Source of the DNA: JABMQB01 sp963678235
GTDB lineage: Bacteria; Bacteroidota; Bacteroidia; Bacteroidales; Prolixibacteraceae
DNA: 64,000 nt
Assembly: GCA_963678235.1 (NCBI GenBank)
Contig: OY782766.1
Coordinates: 1,550,001 to 1,614,000 of the forward strand
Reading direction: 5' to 3'
A model generated the notes under the pieces. That model saw nothing but the letters and a program-made list of their open reading frames with translations. It had not been told where the DNA came from and did no database searches. Shown piece after piece: positions 47,881 through 56,377 of this stretch (positions within the stretch are counted from its first letter, which is position 1; every line of letters begins with the position of its first letter). The translations under genes were made by a program, and so were the position numbers.

Positions 47881-48600
47881 TTATAAACGTATCAACAAAG
47901 TTAATATCTTGCCTGTAACCCGTTCCGCTTTTGCATTACGGTCTTTTAACGATGGACGGGTTTTCATTACACCAATTACATCATCACGTAACGGAAGCTT
48001 TTCAGTAAACAGATAGTTACCTATTATCTTTTCAAGTTTTTCTGAATCCAGGTTATCTTCCTGACTAAATGTTACAATGGCGTTATCACGTTCCTTATTC
48101 CAGAATGTGTGAAACTCATCAGGTATATTTGCTACAGTTTCCCAAACGGACATCATCTCCTTCGCCAGAAGTGAAAAATCAGGATAATTACCCGACCATC
48201 CCCATTCCTCACCAATTTCCAGTTTAAGTGTGTTTTGTTTTTCCGATGCATACTTTTGTATTACATCGGAGGCATCCTTTTTCAAAGGATCAACCTGAAT
48301 TGTGCCAAAGAAACGTTCAAGATATTTCTCAATAGCCTGCTGAATTTCGTTGTTAAGAATTCCTATAACCGGATTCTGTAACAATACGGTCTTCGATTCA
48401 CCACAAAAGTCCATGTTTTCAATGAGCGTCTCTGAAGTAAATTGGGTGTCGTAAAAAAATGGAGGTAAGAAATTAATTTCTTTATTATTCCATAATATTC
48501 TGCCATATTTTGCCGTGGCTGTTTTTTGGCCTCGTTTGATCCCGTTTATACCATAGATAATATGAGCGTGGGCATCGAATATTTCAAAAGATTTGTTCAT
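47881..48600 (-). CDS. chimeric ORF: amidohydrolase N-terminus fused to HsdR C-terminus
   Basis: This 239-aa ORF has two unrelated parts. Residues 1 to about 158 are an amidohydrolase-type TIM-barrel start: FDAHAHI gives the HxH motif at 11-13, and later come TLKLEIGEEWGWSGNYPDF and VWETVAN. The remaining barrel, with the other metal ligands, is absent. From about 159 to the end the protein reads like the last 80 residues of type I restriction subunit HsdR: EEHTFW-like start, NLDSEKLEKIIGNYLFTEKLPLRDDVI and AERVTGKI. A deletion probably joined the two genes in frame. Neither part should be active. It lies 20 nt after the thioesterase gene. Confidence 0.65.
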   Translation of the reverse strand: MNKSFEIFDAHAHIIYGINGIKRGQKTATAKYGRILWNNKEINFLPPFFYDTQFTSETLIENMDFCGESKTVLLQNPVIGILNNEIQQAIEKYLERFFGTIQVDPLKKDASDVIQKYASEKQNTLKLEIGEEWGWSGNYPDFSLLAKEMMSVWETVANIPDEFHTFWNKERDNAIVTFSQEDNLDSEKLEKIIGNYLFTEKLPLRDDVIGVMKTRPSLKDRNAKAERVTGKILTLLIRL

Positions 48601-48620
48601 GCCGTAATAGTTTGATCCAA

Positions 48621-49034
48621 TTATTTATCACCTAACATCTCCATAATGTATGGAGCAACATAGCTTCTTAGCACACTTCTAATTTGCACCGGTTTCCCTT
48701 TTTCATCAACAGCTACAAAAGTAAAAACGCCCTGTGTAACTTTATATTCACTCAGATCTTCTCTTGAACGTACAATTAACTCAACTCCTATATCAATGGA
48801 TGCGTTTCCGATCCTGTCAACCTTCGTGTATACCATAAATACATCTCCATTGTGAATCGGTTTAATAAAATTAAGATTACTAACAGAAACTGTTACGGCA
48901 GGAGAACTTATCACTTCTTCAAGCTGAATTGAAGCGGCTTTATCCATTTTAGACATTACCCAACCGCCAAATGCTGTACCGGCATGGTTAAGATCTGTTG
49001 GGAATGTTCTTCCTTTCAGTGAGAGTTGTCTCAT
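48621..49034 (-). CDS. acyl-CoA thioesterase (hotdog fold)
   Basis: This 137-aa protein has the hotdog thioesterase pattern of the YciA/BACH group: LNHAGTAFGGWVMSKMDKAASIQ, with the Asn/Gly-rich catalytic loop and Asp on the central helix, and VSVSNLNFIKPIHNGDVFMVYTKV. It hydrolyses acyl-CoA thioesters in the cytoplasm. It follows the cupin gene by 27 nt, at the tail of the alginate gene run. Its functional link with alginate is unclear. Confidence 0.82.
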   Translation of the reverse strand: MRQLSLKGRTFPTDLNHAGTAFGGWVMSKMDKAASIQLEEVISSPAVTVSVSNLNFIKPIHNGDVFMVYTKVDRIGNASIDIGVELIVRSREDLSEYKVTQGVFTFVAVDEKGKPVQIRSVLRSYVAPYIMEMLGDK

Positions 49035-49061
49035 TTATTTATGGTTTTAGTTTTCAAAGTG

Positions 49062-49929
49062 CTAATACTCATCTTTATCTGTGCTAATTGGCTTGTGTGT
49101 TTTAAGCCATTCTTGCCCTTCTTTTGTAATAAAAAAATCCATCCACAAATAATACATCCTTTTATTCTCATCAACCGAAACCCAATGACTTGAACCAATT
49201 GGAATATGAAGTAAGGAGTATTCTTTAAACTCTGCTGATGCCCCATCGGCATGGACCACAATATCGTTGTCGGTTAATCCAAGGAAAAGTTGATCGAGCA
49301 TGGGGTGTTCGTGGGCACCAACTTCATCGGGTCCCGGGGCTTCAACCGTGCCAAGTGCAACACGTGGAATAATATCTTCGGGCAGCACTGTACGACTTAC
49401 AGTATTTGGGCTCTTTATTTTTTCGGTATAAGGCTCGCATTCATCAAATTCGGTAAAATATATGTCATATTTACTGCCATATGGAAATCTATTCAAATCG
49501 GCAATATCCTGCTCAGAAAGCTTTTTCGTGAAACGTACAAAATGCAACTCCTCGCCTTCCGGCACTTCGATTTTTATGCTTTTATAGGTCATCGGAATTG
49601 CAATCGACTCCGGCATCAATTTAAATGAACTTGTATCGGTTTTCAAGGTGCCGTTGCCTTTCACAAAAAAAAATACTTATATTTTCGTCCGAAAGTTGAA
49701 CTTTTTGCACCGTTGGCCCAACATAGGCAATGTGTTCTATTTTAGTATCAGCAATTTCTCCCGGCAGGAGTTCTTCTTTAAACAATTGTTTTCCTGATTG
49801 TAATTCCATTTTCATTTGCGGAACAACAATTTCAGGTGTATTTGAGCATGAAATACAAACTCCTAAAACCACTATCAGTATAGAAATGAATGCAGTATTT
49901 TTATGAAACAAAGCTGCTAAAAACTTCAT
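49062..49929 (-). pseudogene. cupin-domain lipoprotein split by a one-base frameshift
   Basis: Two overlapping frames together encode one protein of about 288 aa. The first (from 49929, MKFLAALFHKNTAF) has a lipoprotein signal ending VCISC and runs to SDENISIFF. The second continues VKGNGTLKTDTSSFKLMPESI and has a cupin-like HEHP...HIPIGSSHWV pair of metal-binding stretches. The junction is a run of nine A (nine T on the coding strand) at 49665-49673; eight would restore one frame. It could be a true mutation, phase variation, transcriptional slippage or a sequencing error. It lies 43 nt after the PL6 gene, so it belongs to the alginate operon. Confidence 0.65.
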
Positions 49930-49972
49930 ACTTTCAAGTTTTATATATTCGAACATCATTGAACCAAAATAA

Positions 49973-52288
49973 TTAATACATCAACTTCAATTTCAGGTTC
50001 TCTTCTACTACAATTTTCCCCGAGTTTCTGATATCGTTATTTGAGTACGAATTATTTTTTGCGCCCCACAACAATGCCACTATTTTAACCGGATTATTTT
50101 TAAAGGAATTGTTAGCAATATTTACATTAACTATACCACGTGTATTTAAAAGTATACCATTCTCTTCATGGCCTCCGCAATTCGTAAACGTACTGTTTGT
50201 TACCAATAAGTTTCCTCCAATGGTCGACTCATCATATCCTCCCCTGTAATAATCGATTACATTACTTTTTACTTTGTTGAACCGGCAATTATCAATCGTT
50301 AGAAATTCCACGTTGTAATCTCCATTATCATCGGTTTCTTCTGAAAGTTCAATGCCCTTATCACAGTTTGATATTTCACATTCAACGAATGTAATACTAT
50401 CAGAAAACGACTCTTTATAGGCCTTCAGCACGTAGTTGAACTTTTCAATTCGACAGTCCTTTACTTCAACATCATACAAAGCCGACATATTTTTTTGAAG
50501 TGATGCAAAGGCAAAATTATCTCCGTTTCCTTCCAACAAAATGTTTTGAACCTTCAGCTTCCCGTTCGGATTCATTTGGAAGAGCGGAGTATTCTTTTCC
50601 CCTTTATAAATAATCTTTATTTCGGCATCTTCTGTGGCTGATTTTAAGGTAATTTCTTTATCAATGTCAAGCGGTGCTTCAATAGAATATTCTCCGGCTG
50701 CCAGCTTAATAATATCGCCACTGGATGCTTCTTTAATTTTTGCCTGTAAATTTCCGTCTTCTGCCGAAACCTTTAAAATATTTGAATCTGCTTTCGGTTT
50801 TTCACTGGCAAACCAGTTGGCACCATATTTCGATCTATCAAGAATTTCAGGATTCACCAATGGCACATCGCACATTGCTCCCACCCGATTACTTTCGGTT
50901 CGTGAATTACCCAGGATATCGGTGGTTATTGTTTCAAAATCGAAACCATTGTAGGTTTCTACATCACAAACCTGACTTGAAGGGGCATAAATGTAATCGG
51001 CAATTTTGTTCATGGTAAAATCGCAATAATCAAATGTATTTTGCTTTGCATAAGCCATTTCCTTACTATTAATCACATTACTTTTAAAAGTAACTCCATC
51101 AATTTTATCATAAGCAATTACCGGAACCGAGACATTTTCAGAAGTATAGACAATGTTATTTGCAACAACTGTTCTTACAGGCCTTGCAGAACGAATTTCA
51201 GAAGGAGGAAGTACTTCTGCTTGACTTAGGTTTGCACCAACACCAAAATGCCATGGCGATTTACAATCAATCCATGTGTTATAAGCAACTACAACGTCGG
51301 TTACCTGGTTGTAGCGGTTAAGTGGCGATTTTGGAATCCCATTCATAACAGCCAAAGGTGCCCTGAAGTTATTCCCTTTCAGGTTGTAGAAATAGTTATT
51401 TACCACCCAGTGCCCGGTATTTACAATACGAATACCGCCAATATTTTCGGAATTATCGTCGCCAATAAAGTAATTACCATTAATCATACAATAGTTTCCG
51501 TGGCGCATTACCAAAGATCCCTCGCATTTGTAGAATACATTATTTCTGAACTCGTTGTAATTGGTTTTACTTGAGATTACTTCAACCTCACCATTACATC
51601 TGTCGAATAAATTATCGGCAACCATTGTATTACTTGGCGACATTGAGGTTCCGCTGTCTCCAATTTGCAGAGTCTCTCCGTGCGGCCCACCTTTACGTGG
51701 ACGTGGTCCAAAATGGTTATTAATAATGCGGTGATGATTTTTTATACTTTCGTTTCCCTTTAATAATACACGAACCGTTGGCCCCGAATTTGATTTACCG
51801 ATAATGTTACAATTACTCAACTCGTTCTGTCTTCCCCAAAACTCAACCCAATGATCGGGCCTGTCGCGCTGAAGCTGGTTAAAATTGTCGATCACGCAGT
51901 TTGTAAAAACACAATTATTAGCCACTATATTATTCAAGCGGAACTCCACTATGGCATTGTTTGGGGTAAAACCATTTCTGAAATACAGATCGCGAACCAC
52001 CCAAAAGTCTCCACCAAATTTAAGCGACGACTGTCCTTCAATAAAAACTTCACCGGGAGTTTCTGCCCTTAGCACTATCGGATTTTCTTTTGTGCCATTT
52101 CCTGTTAGTTCAATATTCACATCCTTCCAAACACCATTTTCTAAAACGATATGATCTCCTGGCTGAGCATCTTTAATGGCATTCTCAAGTTCGGTTTTAT
52201 CTTTCACCGAAACAGTGTTAGCGGTTTGCTGTGTTGAACATGAGTACACAAACAATGCTATTATTGGGAACAGTTTCTTAATAGTCAT
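49973..52288 (-). CDS. PL6 alginate lyase, long two-domain lipoprotein
   Basis: This 771-aa protein has a lipobox-like VYSC signal and a parallel beta-helix PL6 domain to about residue 500. The catalytic Lys-Arg pair of the chondroitinase-B family is K241 (SSKTNYN) and R262 (MRHG), spaced 21 residues apart as in known members. A second right-handed beta-helix (about 510-765) follows, as in two-domain PL6 enzymes such as exolytic types. It cleaves alginate by beta-elimination. It is probably a surface or periplasmic lyase. It follows PL7 by 69 nt. Confidence 0.9.
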   Translation of the reverse strand: MTIKKLFPIIALFVYSCSTQQTANTVSVKDKTELENAIKDAQPGDHIVLENGVWKDVNIELTGNGTKENPIVLRAETPGEVFIEGQSSLKFGGDFWVVRDLYFRNGFTPNNAIVEFRLNNIVANNCVFTNCVIDNFNQLQRDRPDHWVEFWGRQNELSNCNIIGKSNSGPTVRVLLKGNESIKNHHRIINNHFGPRPRKGGPHGETLQIGDSGTSMSPSNTMVADNLFDRCNGEVEVISSKTNYNEFRNNVFYKCEGSLVMRHGNYCMINGNYFIGDDNSENIGGIRIVNTGHWVVNNYFYNLKGNNFRAPLAVMNGIPKSPLNRYNQVTDVVVAYNTWIDCKSPWHFGVGANLSQAEVLPPSEIRSARPVRTVVANNIVYTSENVSVPVIAYDKIDGVTFKSNVINSKEMAYAKQNTFDYCDFTMNKIADYIYAPSSQVCDVETYNGFDFETITTDILGNSRTESNRVGAMCDVPLVNPEILDRSKYGANWFASEKPKADSNILKVSAEDGNLQAKIKEASSGDIIKLAAGEYSIEAPLDIDKEITLKSATEDAEIKIIYKGEKNTPLFQMNPNGKLKVQNILLEGNGDNFAFASLQKNMSALYDVEVKDCRIEKFNYVLKAYKESFSDSITFVECEISNCDKGIELSEETDDNGDYNVEFLTIDNCRFNKVKSNVIDYYRGGYDESTIGGNLLVTNSTFTNCGGHEENGILLNTRGIVNVNIANNSFKNNPVKIVALLWGAKNNSYSNNDIRNSGKIVVEENLKLKLMY

Positions 52289-52357
52289 AGTAAATTATTT
52301 TTAGAACATTCTTTCAAATCTATATCCTCGAAATATTATTAACAGTCTCTGATACTT

Positions 52358-53461
52358 TTAATGCTTAATTTTATCATTTTTAGTGAAATAACCTTGATTT
52401 GAATCAGCTTCATCACTTACAGTTATACTTGCTGTTTTAAACCAAACTTCAGCGTAGTTTCCGGTTTCGTATTGTTTTTGAATATCGCCACCATACGTTT
52501 CAGCCCCGGGACACCAGTGTCTATTTACCTCGGGAGATAATCCATTGGTTTGATTGTAACAACCCAGTTTAAAGAAGCAACCTTCACCAGCATAGGCATT
52601 TTCACGTTCAACTCCATCCTGTCCTATTGGTACAAACAGATTTTGAGTTTGTTCAGGAATAGCAGCCGTTTTTATATATTCTGATATTATTAAGTTTTTT
52701 GTAAAAGTTTTGGGTTCATGCCCTTCGCTGGTAAAAGCTAAGTACATTATACCATCTTTCACCTTTATTTCGTAACTAAATTCTTCACCCAAAGCAATAC
52801 CATCCTCAGGTTCTTCCGGGAAGGTATTTACTTCACTACCAACAACAGAGAAGTCGTAGCCCCAAACAGCGGTTGAATAATCCCATCGTCCGGTATTATC
52901 ATCACCTGCAGTATTAATTTCATAATGCCAAAAGACCGAACCTTTGGAATGACCAGGGAATTTTTTGTAAAAGATTTTAAGCGGTTCGTTCTCATGCCCA
53001 TCAGCACTATGAATTTGTCCCACAACAACGGCATACGAAGCAGCAACTCTGGCATCACCAGTCGCCGATACATTCATTACTTTAAGTGTGGCTGTTAACT
53101 TATCATCAGCAGTTGCAGGATACCATTTTTTAAATTGGGCCAACTCGGTTCTTGTATTGTTCGAAGTTCCGTGTGTATCTCCGGCATTAGGTGATTTAAA
53201 GGCTACCCAGTTGCCTTGCTCGTCGTTGGTCGTGTAAAAGTAATCTTTGTGCTCATAATCAATTGCCTGACCGACATTTGAACCATCGCCTAAAATCAAA
53301 TTCCAATGCTCGAAAAATGGAATAACCTCACTGGCATAAATAGTCTCCTCAGTTTCCTTTTTTTTGGATTCTTTAGCCGTATTTGAACAGCTATTTACGA
53401 GTACGACAAAACCTATTATTAAAATTGATTGAAAGATTGGTATAGTTTTTTTGACTTTCAT
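52358..53461 (-). CDS. PL7 alginate lyase lipoprotein
   Basis: This 367-aa protein has a lipoprotein signal ending VNSC. The PL7 jelly-roll motifs are present: RTEL at 104-107 (the canonical motif ends Arg rather than Ala), QIH at 149-151 and FFKLGCYNQ at 296-304, the last resembling the YFKAGxYNQ signature. It probably cuts alginate chains internally by beta-elimination. It starts 4 nt after the KDPG aldolase gene stop, in the same operon. Confidence 0.9.
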   Translation of the reverse strand: MKVKKTIPIFQSILIIGFVVLVNSCSNTAKESKKKETEETIYASEVIPFFEHWNLILGDGSNVGQAIDYEHKDYFYTTNDEQGNWVAFKSPNAGDTHGTSNNTRTELAQFKKWYPATADDKLTATLKVMNVSATGDARVAASYAVVVGQIHSADGHENEPLKIFYKKFPGHSKGSVFWHYEINTAGDDNTGRWDYSTAVWGYDFSVVGSEVNTFPEEPEDGIALGEEFSYEIKVKDGIMYLAFTSEGHEPKTFTKNLIISEYIKTAAIPEQTQNLFVPIGQDGVERENAYAGEGCFFKLGCYNQTNGLSPEVNRHWCPGAETYGGDIQKQYETGNYAEVWFKTASITVSDEADSNQGYFTKNDKIKH

Positions 53462-53465
53462 TTTT

Positions 53466-54137
53466 CTATTTTTTCAACCGGTTGATGATTTCCAGAGCCT
53501 CGGTACATTTATCCGTAATGTAGCCGTAGTTCTTTTCTGCCAATACCTTTTTGGGGAAAAGTTGCGATCCCATTCCTACACAAGTAACTCCAACGTTAAA
53601 CCATCCTTTTAAATTCTCTTCTGTTGGAGAAACACCTCCGGTTGGCATAATACTGGCCCAAGGCATTGGTCCTTTCACGGCTTTTACAAAGCTTGGTCCG
53701 CCCACCTGAGAACCTGGGAATATTTTTACAACCTCGGCTCCCAGCTCGTGTGCCTGGCCAATCTCGGTAACCGAACCACAACCCGGACTCCAGGCAATTT
53801 TGCGCTTGTTACAGACTTTTGCTGTGGCTTCATCGATTAAAGGAGCCACAATAAAGTTGGTCCCCAAAGCAATGTACATTGCTGCTGCGGCTTCGTCTAC
53901 AATCGAACCTACACCCATAATCATCTCCGGGCAATGTTCAATACCCCATTTATTTAATTCTGCAAAAAGCAGTGTGGCAAAATCGCCGCGATTAGTGAAC
54001 TCGAATACTCGCGCTCCACCATCGTAACAGGCTTTTACAACAGCCTTACATACTTCTATATCCTGATGATAAAACACCGGAACCATGCCGGTTTCTTTCA
54101 TCTTTAATGCTACTTCTATTCTTGAAAATCTTGCCAT
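53466..54137 (-). CDS. eda: KDPG aldolase
   Basis: This 223-aa class I aldolase has the general base Glu in FEFTNRG (E46) and the Schiff-base Lys in VVKIFPGS (K138), followed by IMPTGGV. It cleaves 2-keto-3-deoxy-6-phosphogluconate to pyruvate and glyceraldehyde-3-phosphate, the last step of alginate monomer catabolism here. It follows the SDR gene by 35 nt and precedes PL7 by 4 nt. Confidence 0.92.
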   Translation of the reverse strand: MARFSRIEVALKMKETGMVPVFYHQDIEVCKAVVKACYDGGARVFEFTNRGDFATLLFAELNKWGIEHCPEMIMGVGSIVDEAAAAMYIALGTNFIVAPLIDEATAKVCNKRKIAWSPGCGSVTEIGQAHELGAEVVKIFPGSQVGGPSFVKAVKGPMPWASIMPTGGVSPTEENLKGWFNVGVTCVGMGSQLFPKKVLAEKNYGYITDKCTEALEIINRLKK

Positions 54138-54172
54138 TTCTTAACTATTTACATGATTAATAATTTGATATT

Positions 54173-54934
54173 TTAGGCCGAATAAACCCCGCCATTAATA
54201 TCGAGTGTTTCACCGGTAATAAATCCGTCGTATTCCGAAGCGAGAAAAACGACTGCGCGCGCTACATCATCAGGATTACCTGCGCGCTGCAAAGGAATAG
54301 ATTCGATGGTTTTCATTGCAGACTCATTTGTTGTATGTGTTGCGTGAAAAGTTGTTCCCTGGATAAATCCGGGAGCCACAGAATTTACCCTGATATTTTG
54401 CGCTGCCAGTTCCTTAGCCAGTGATCGGCTCCAGGTTAAAACGGCTCCTTTACACATTGAATATACCAACGAACCGGCATGGCCTCCAACACGCCCTGCT
54501 AAAGAAGAAACATTTACAATACTCGATCCATCGGTCTGATTCAGATGTGGAATCATTTCTTTTGTCACCAACATCATTGTTGTTAGATTAATATCAATCA
54601 GCTTTTGCCAATAATCCAATTCAATATCGCCAACAAAACTTCGCTTTACAAGTGAACCTGAGTTATTTATCAGAATATCAAAAGAGCCCATTGTTACAAC
54701 AGCTTCACTCACGCATTTTCGAACTTCCTGTTCTTTGGTCAAATCTGCCTGCAAACAAATCGCCTTTTGGTTGTTTTCTTCTGCAATCTTTTTTAACCTC
54801 ATTGGCTCTTCATCAGAGCTGAAATAATGCATGCAAACATTGCATCCTTCTTCTATTAGTGTTTTTGAAATAGCAGCCCCAATACCCTGCGAACTGCCGG
54901 TTATAAAGGCATTTTTCCCATTTAGTTTATTCAT
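54173..54934 (-). CDS. SDR oxidoreductase, candidate DEH reductase
   Basis: This 253-aa classical SDR has the cofactor motif TGSSQGIG (12-19), NNSG, the catalytic Ser in NVSSLAG (S143/S144) and YSMCK (Y158, K162). In this locus it may reduce 4-deoxy-L-erythro-5-hexoseulose uronate (DEH) to KDG. A second SDR is also present, so the two may differ in NADH/NADPH use or in substrate. The assignment is from context. Confidence 0.75.
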   Translation of the reverse strand: MNKLNGKNAFITGSSQGIGAAISKTLIEEGCNVCMHYFSSDEEPMRLKKIAEENNQKAICLQADLTKEQEVRKCVSEAVVTMGSFDILINNSGSLVKRSFVGDIELDYWQKLIDINLTTMMLVTKEMIPHLNQTDGSSIVNVSSLAGRVGGHAGSLVYSMCKGAVLTWSRSLAKELAAQNIRVNSVAPGFIQGTTFHATHTTNESAMKTIESIPLQRAGNPDDVARAVVFLASEYDGFITGETLDINGGVYSA

Positions 54935-54996
54935 TGTGTTCTTTTATTTTCAAACTATTTTTCTGAATGCGCCACTTTGTATTATCACCTTTTATT

Positions 54997-55075
54997 CCCC
55001 GGGTTAAAACCCGGGGTTATTCATATTGAATCTAGTTGGGATTCTTTTCTTCGAGCTTTTGACTTCGGTCTTCAA
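54997..55075. repeat. palindromic intergenic repeat
   Basis: A GC-rich hairpin, CCCCGGGTT / AACCCGGGG with a 2-nt loop (54997-55016), is followed by TTCATATTGAA and then two near-copies of CTTCGAGCTTTT / CTTCAAGCTTTT. It is unlike the AT-rich surroundings. It resembles interspersed palindromic repeats seen in Bacteroidota genomes (from memory). It lies in the operon gap between KDG kinase and the SDR. Confidence 0.5.
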
Positions 55076-55081
55076 GCTTTT

Positions 55082-56182
55082 CTATCTGTCTACCCGTGCG
55101 CTTCCACCGCCAATAATTTTTTCCACTTCCGAGAGTGTTGCCATGGTAGTATCGCCCGGCGTTGTCATAGCCAAAGCACCGTGTGCGGCACCGTATTCTA
55201 CTGCTTTTGCTCCGTCGTTAAATTCAAGAAAACCATAAATTAATCCCGATGCAAAACTGTCGCCACCACCAACACGATCCATTATTTCAAGATCTTCGCG
55301 GTGAACAGCTTCGTGTATTACGCTGTCGGAATAACAAATTGCTCCCCATGAATTTACTATTGCAGTTTTTACCGTTCGTAATGTTGTGGCGATTACTTTG
55401 AAATTTGGAAACTCTTTTATTGCATTTTCGATCATGCGTTTGTAACCAGAAAGATCTAATTCCTTCAGGTTTTCATCATTACCTGCAACTTCCAGTCCCA
55501 AACAAGCCGTAAAATCTTCTTCGTTACCAATCATAACATCTACGTATTTGGCAATCTCGCGGTTTACTTCCTGTGCTTTCTTTTCGCCACCAATAGCTTT
55601 CCATAGCGATGGACGATAGTTTAAGTCGTAGGAAACAATTGTACCATATTCTTTGGCAATTTTCACTGCCTCGATAACTGTTTCCGCTGCAGTTTCAGAC
55701 AATGCTGCAAAAATACCGCCGGTATGCATCCAACGTACTCCTAGTGTTCCAAAAATATATTCCCAGTCAATATCTCCTGGTTTCAATTGAGACGCCGCTG
55801 TATTTCCACGATCGGAAACACCTTTGGCACCGCGAATACCAAAACCTCTTTCTGTAAAGTTTAATCCGTTTCGTACGGTTCGGCCACAACCATCATAATC
55901 CATCCATTTTACAAATTGAGTATCGAGTCCCCCCTGAAGCATAAAATCTTCTACTAAAGCACCTACTTCATTGTCTGCTAATGCAGTAACAATAGCTGTT
56001 TTCTTTCCAAAACATCTTCTCAGTCCACGTGATACGTTGTATTCACCGCCTCCTTCCCAAACTCTGAACTGACGGGCAGTTCTTATACGACCTTCTCCCG
56101 GATCCAGCCTAAGCATAATTTCACCCAGTGAAATACAATCGTAGGTACATTCCGAGGCTGGTTTGATGTTCATTTTTGCCAT
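55082..56182 (-). CDS. kdgK: 2-keto-3-deoxygluconate kinase (PfkB family)
   Basis: This 366-aa PfkB-type sugar kinase has the early SLGEIMLRLDPGEGRIR (about 15-31), the GGGEYNVSRGL substrate motif, and the ATP-site GGGDSFASG near residue 305 with the catalytic Asp. It phosphorylates KDG to KDPG between the reductase and aldolase steps. The family match is strong; KDG specificity is from the operon. It is preceded by a 195-nt gap with a hairpin. Confidence 0.88.
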   Translation of the reverse strand: MAKMNIKPASECTYDCISLGEIMLRLDPGEGRIRTARQFRVWEGGGEYNVSRGLRRCFGKKTAIVTALADNEVGALVEDFMLQGGLDTQFVKWMDYDGCGRTVRNGLNFTERGFGIRGAKGVSDRGNTAASQLKPGDIDWEYIFGTLGVRWMHTGGIFAALSETAAETVIEAVKIAKEYGTIVSYDLNYRPSLWKAIGGEKKAQEVNREIAKYVDVMIGNEEDFTACLGLEVAGNDENLKELDLSGYKRMIENAIKEFPNFKVIATTLRTVKTAIVNSWGAICYSDSVIHEAVHREDLEIMDRVGGGDSFASGLIYGFLEFNDGAKAVEYGAAHGALAMTTPGDTTMATLSEVEKIIGGGSARVDR

Positions 56183-56255
56183 GATTTTGTTTTATTTATT
56201 TACAGAGAACATAAGATAAATGACTAAGAGCCATCCACTAATTTCATTTAAAGAA

Positions 56256-56307
56256 AACAGCCGAATACACTACTTTATGTCAGAAGATTTCTATGTATCC
56301 GGCTGTT
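56256..56307 (-). terminator. candidate terminator or attenuator hairpin
   Basis: Thirteen-nt arms, AACAGCCGAATAC and GTATCCGGCTGTT, pair with one mismatch around a 26-nt loop. On the minus strand the stem is followed by TTTTCTTT. It lies between the upstream SDR and kdgK and could stop or attenuate transcription inside the alginate run. Confidence 0.45.
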
Positions 56308-56377
56308 GAAACTAACTAAACAATGCGAAAGGTGATTTATATAAAGTACAAACCACCAAAAAATCTATTCTCTGGTT

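Noticed and set aside
46640..48600. Duplicated tRNA-Pro 3' end as att site
   Set aside because: I looked for a second copy of the CAAATCTTGTCATCCCG segment and did not see one in this stretch.
50634..52154. Plus-strand frames opposite the long PL6 gene
   Set aside because: They are antisense shadows; the PL6 catalytic pair and beta-helix pattern define the real strand.
55082..56182. Fructokinase or ribokinase
   Set aside because: PfkB motifs alone are ambiguous, but the position between a reductase and KDPG aldolase in an alginate locus makes KDG kinase far more likely.
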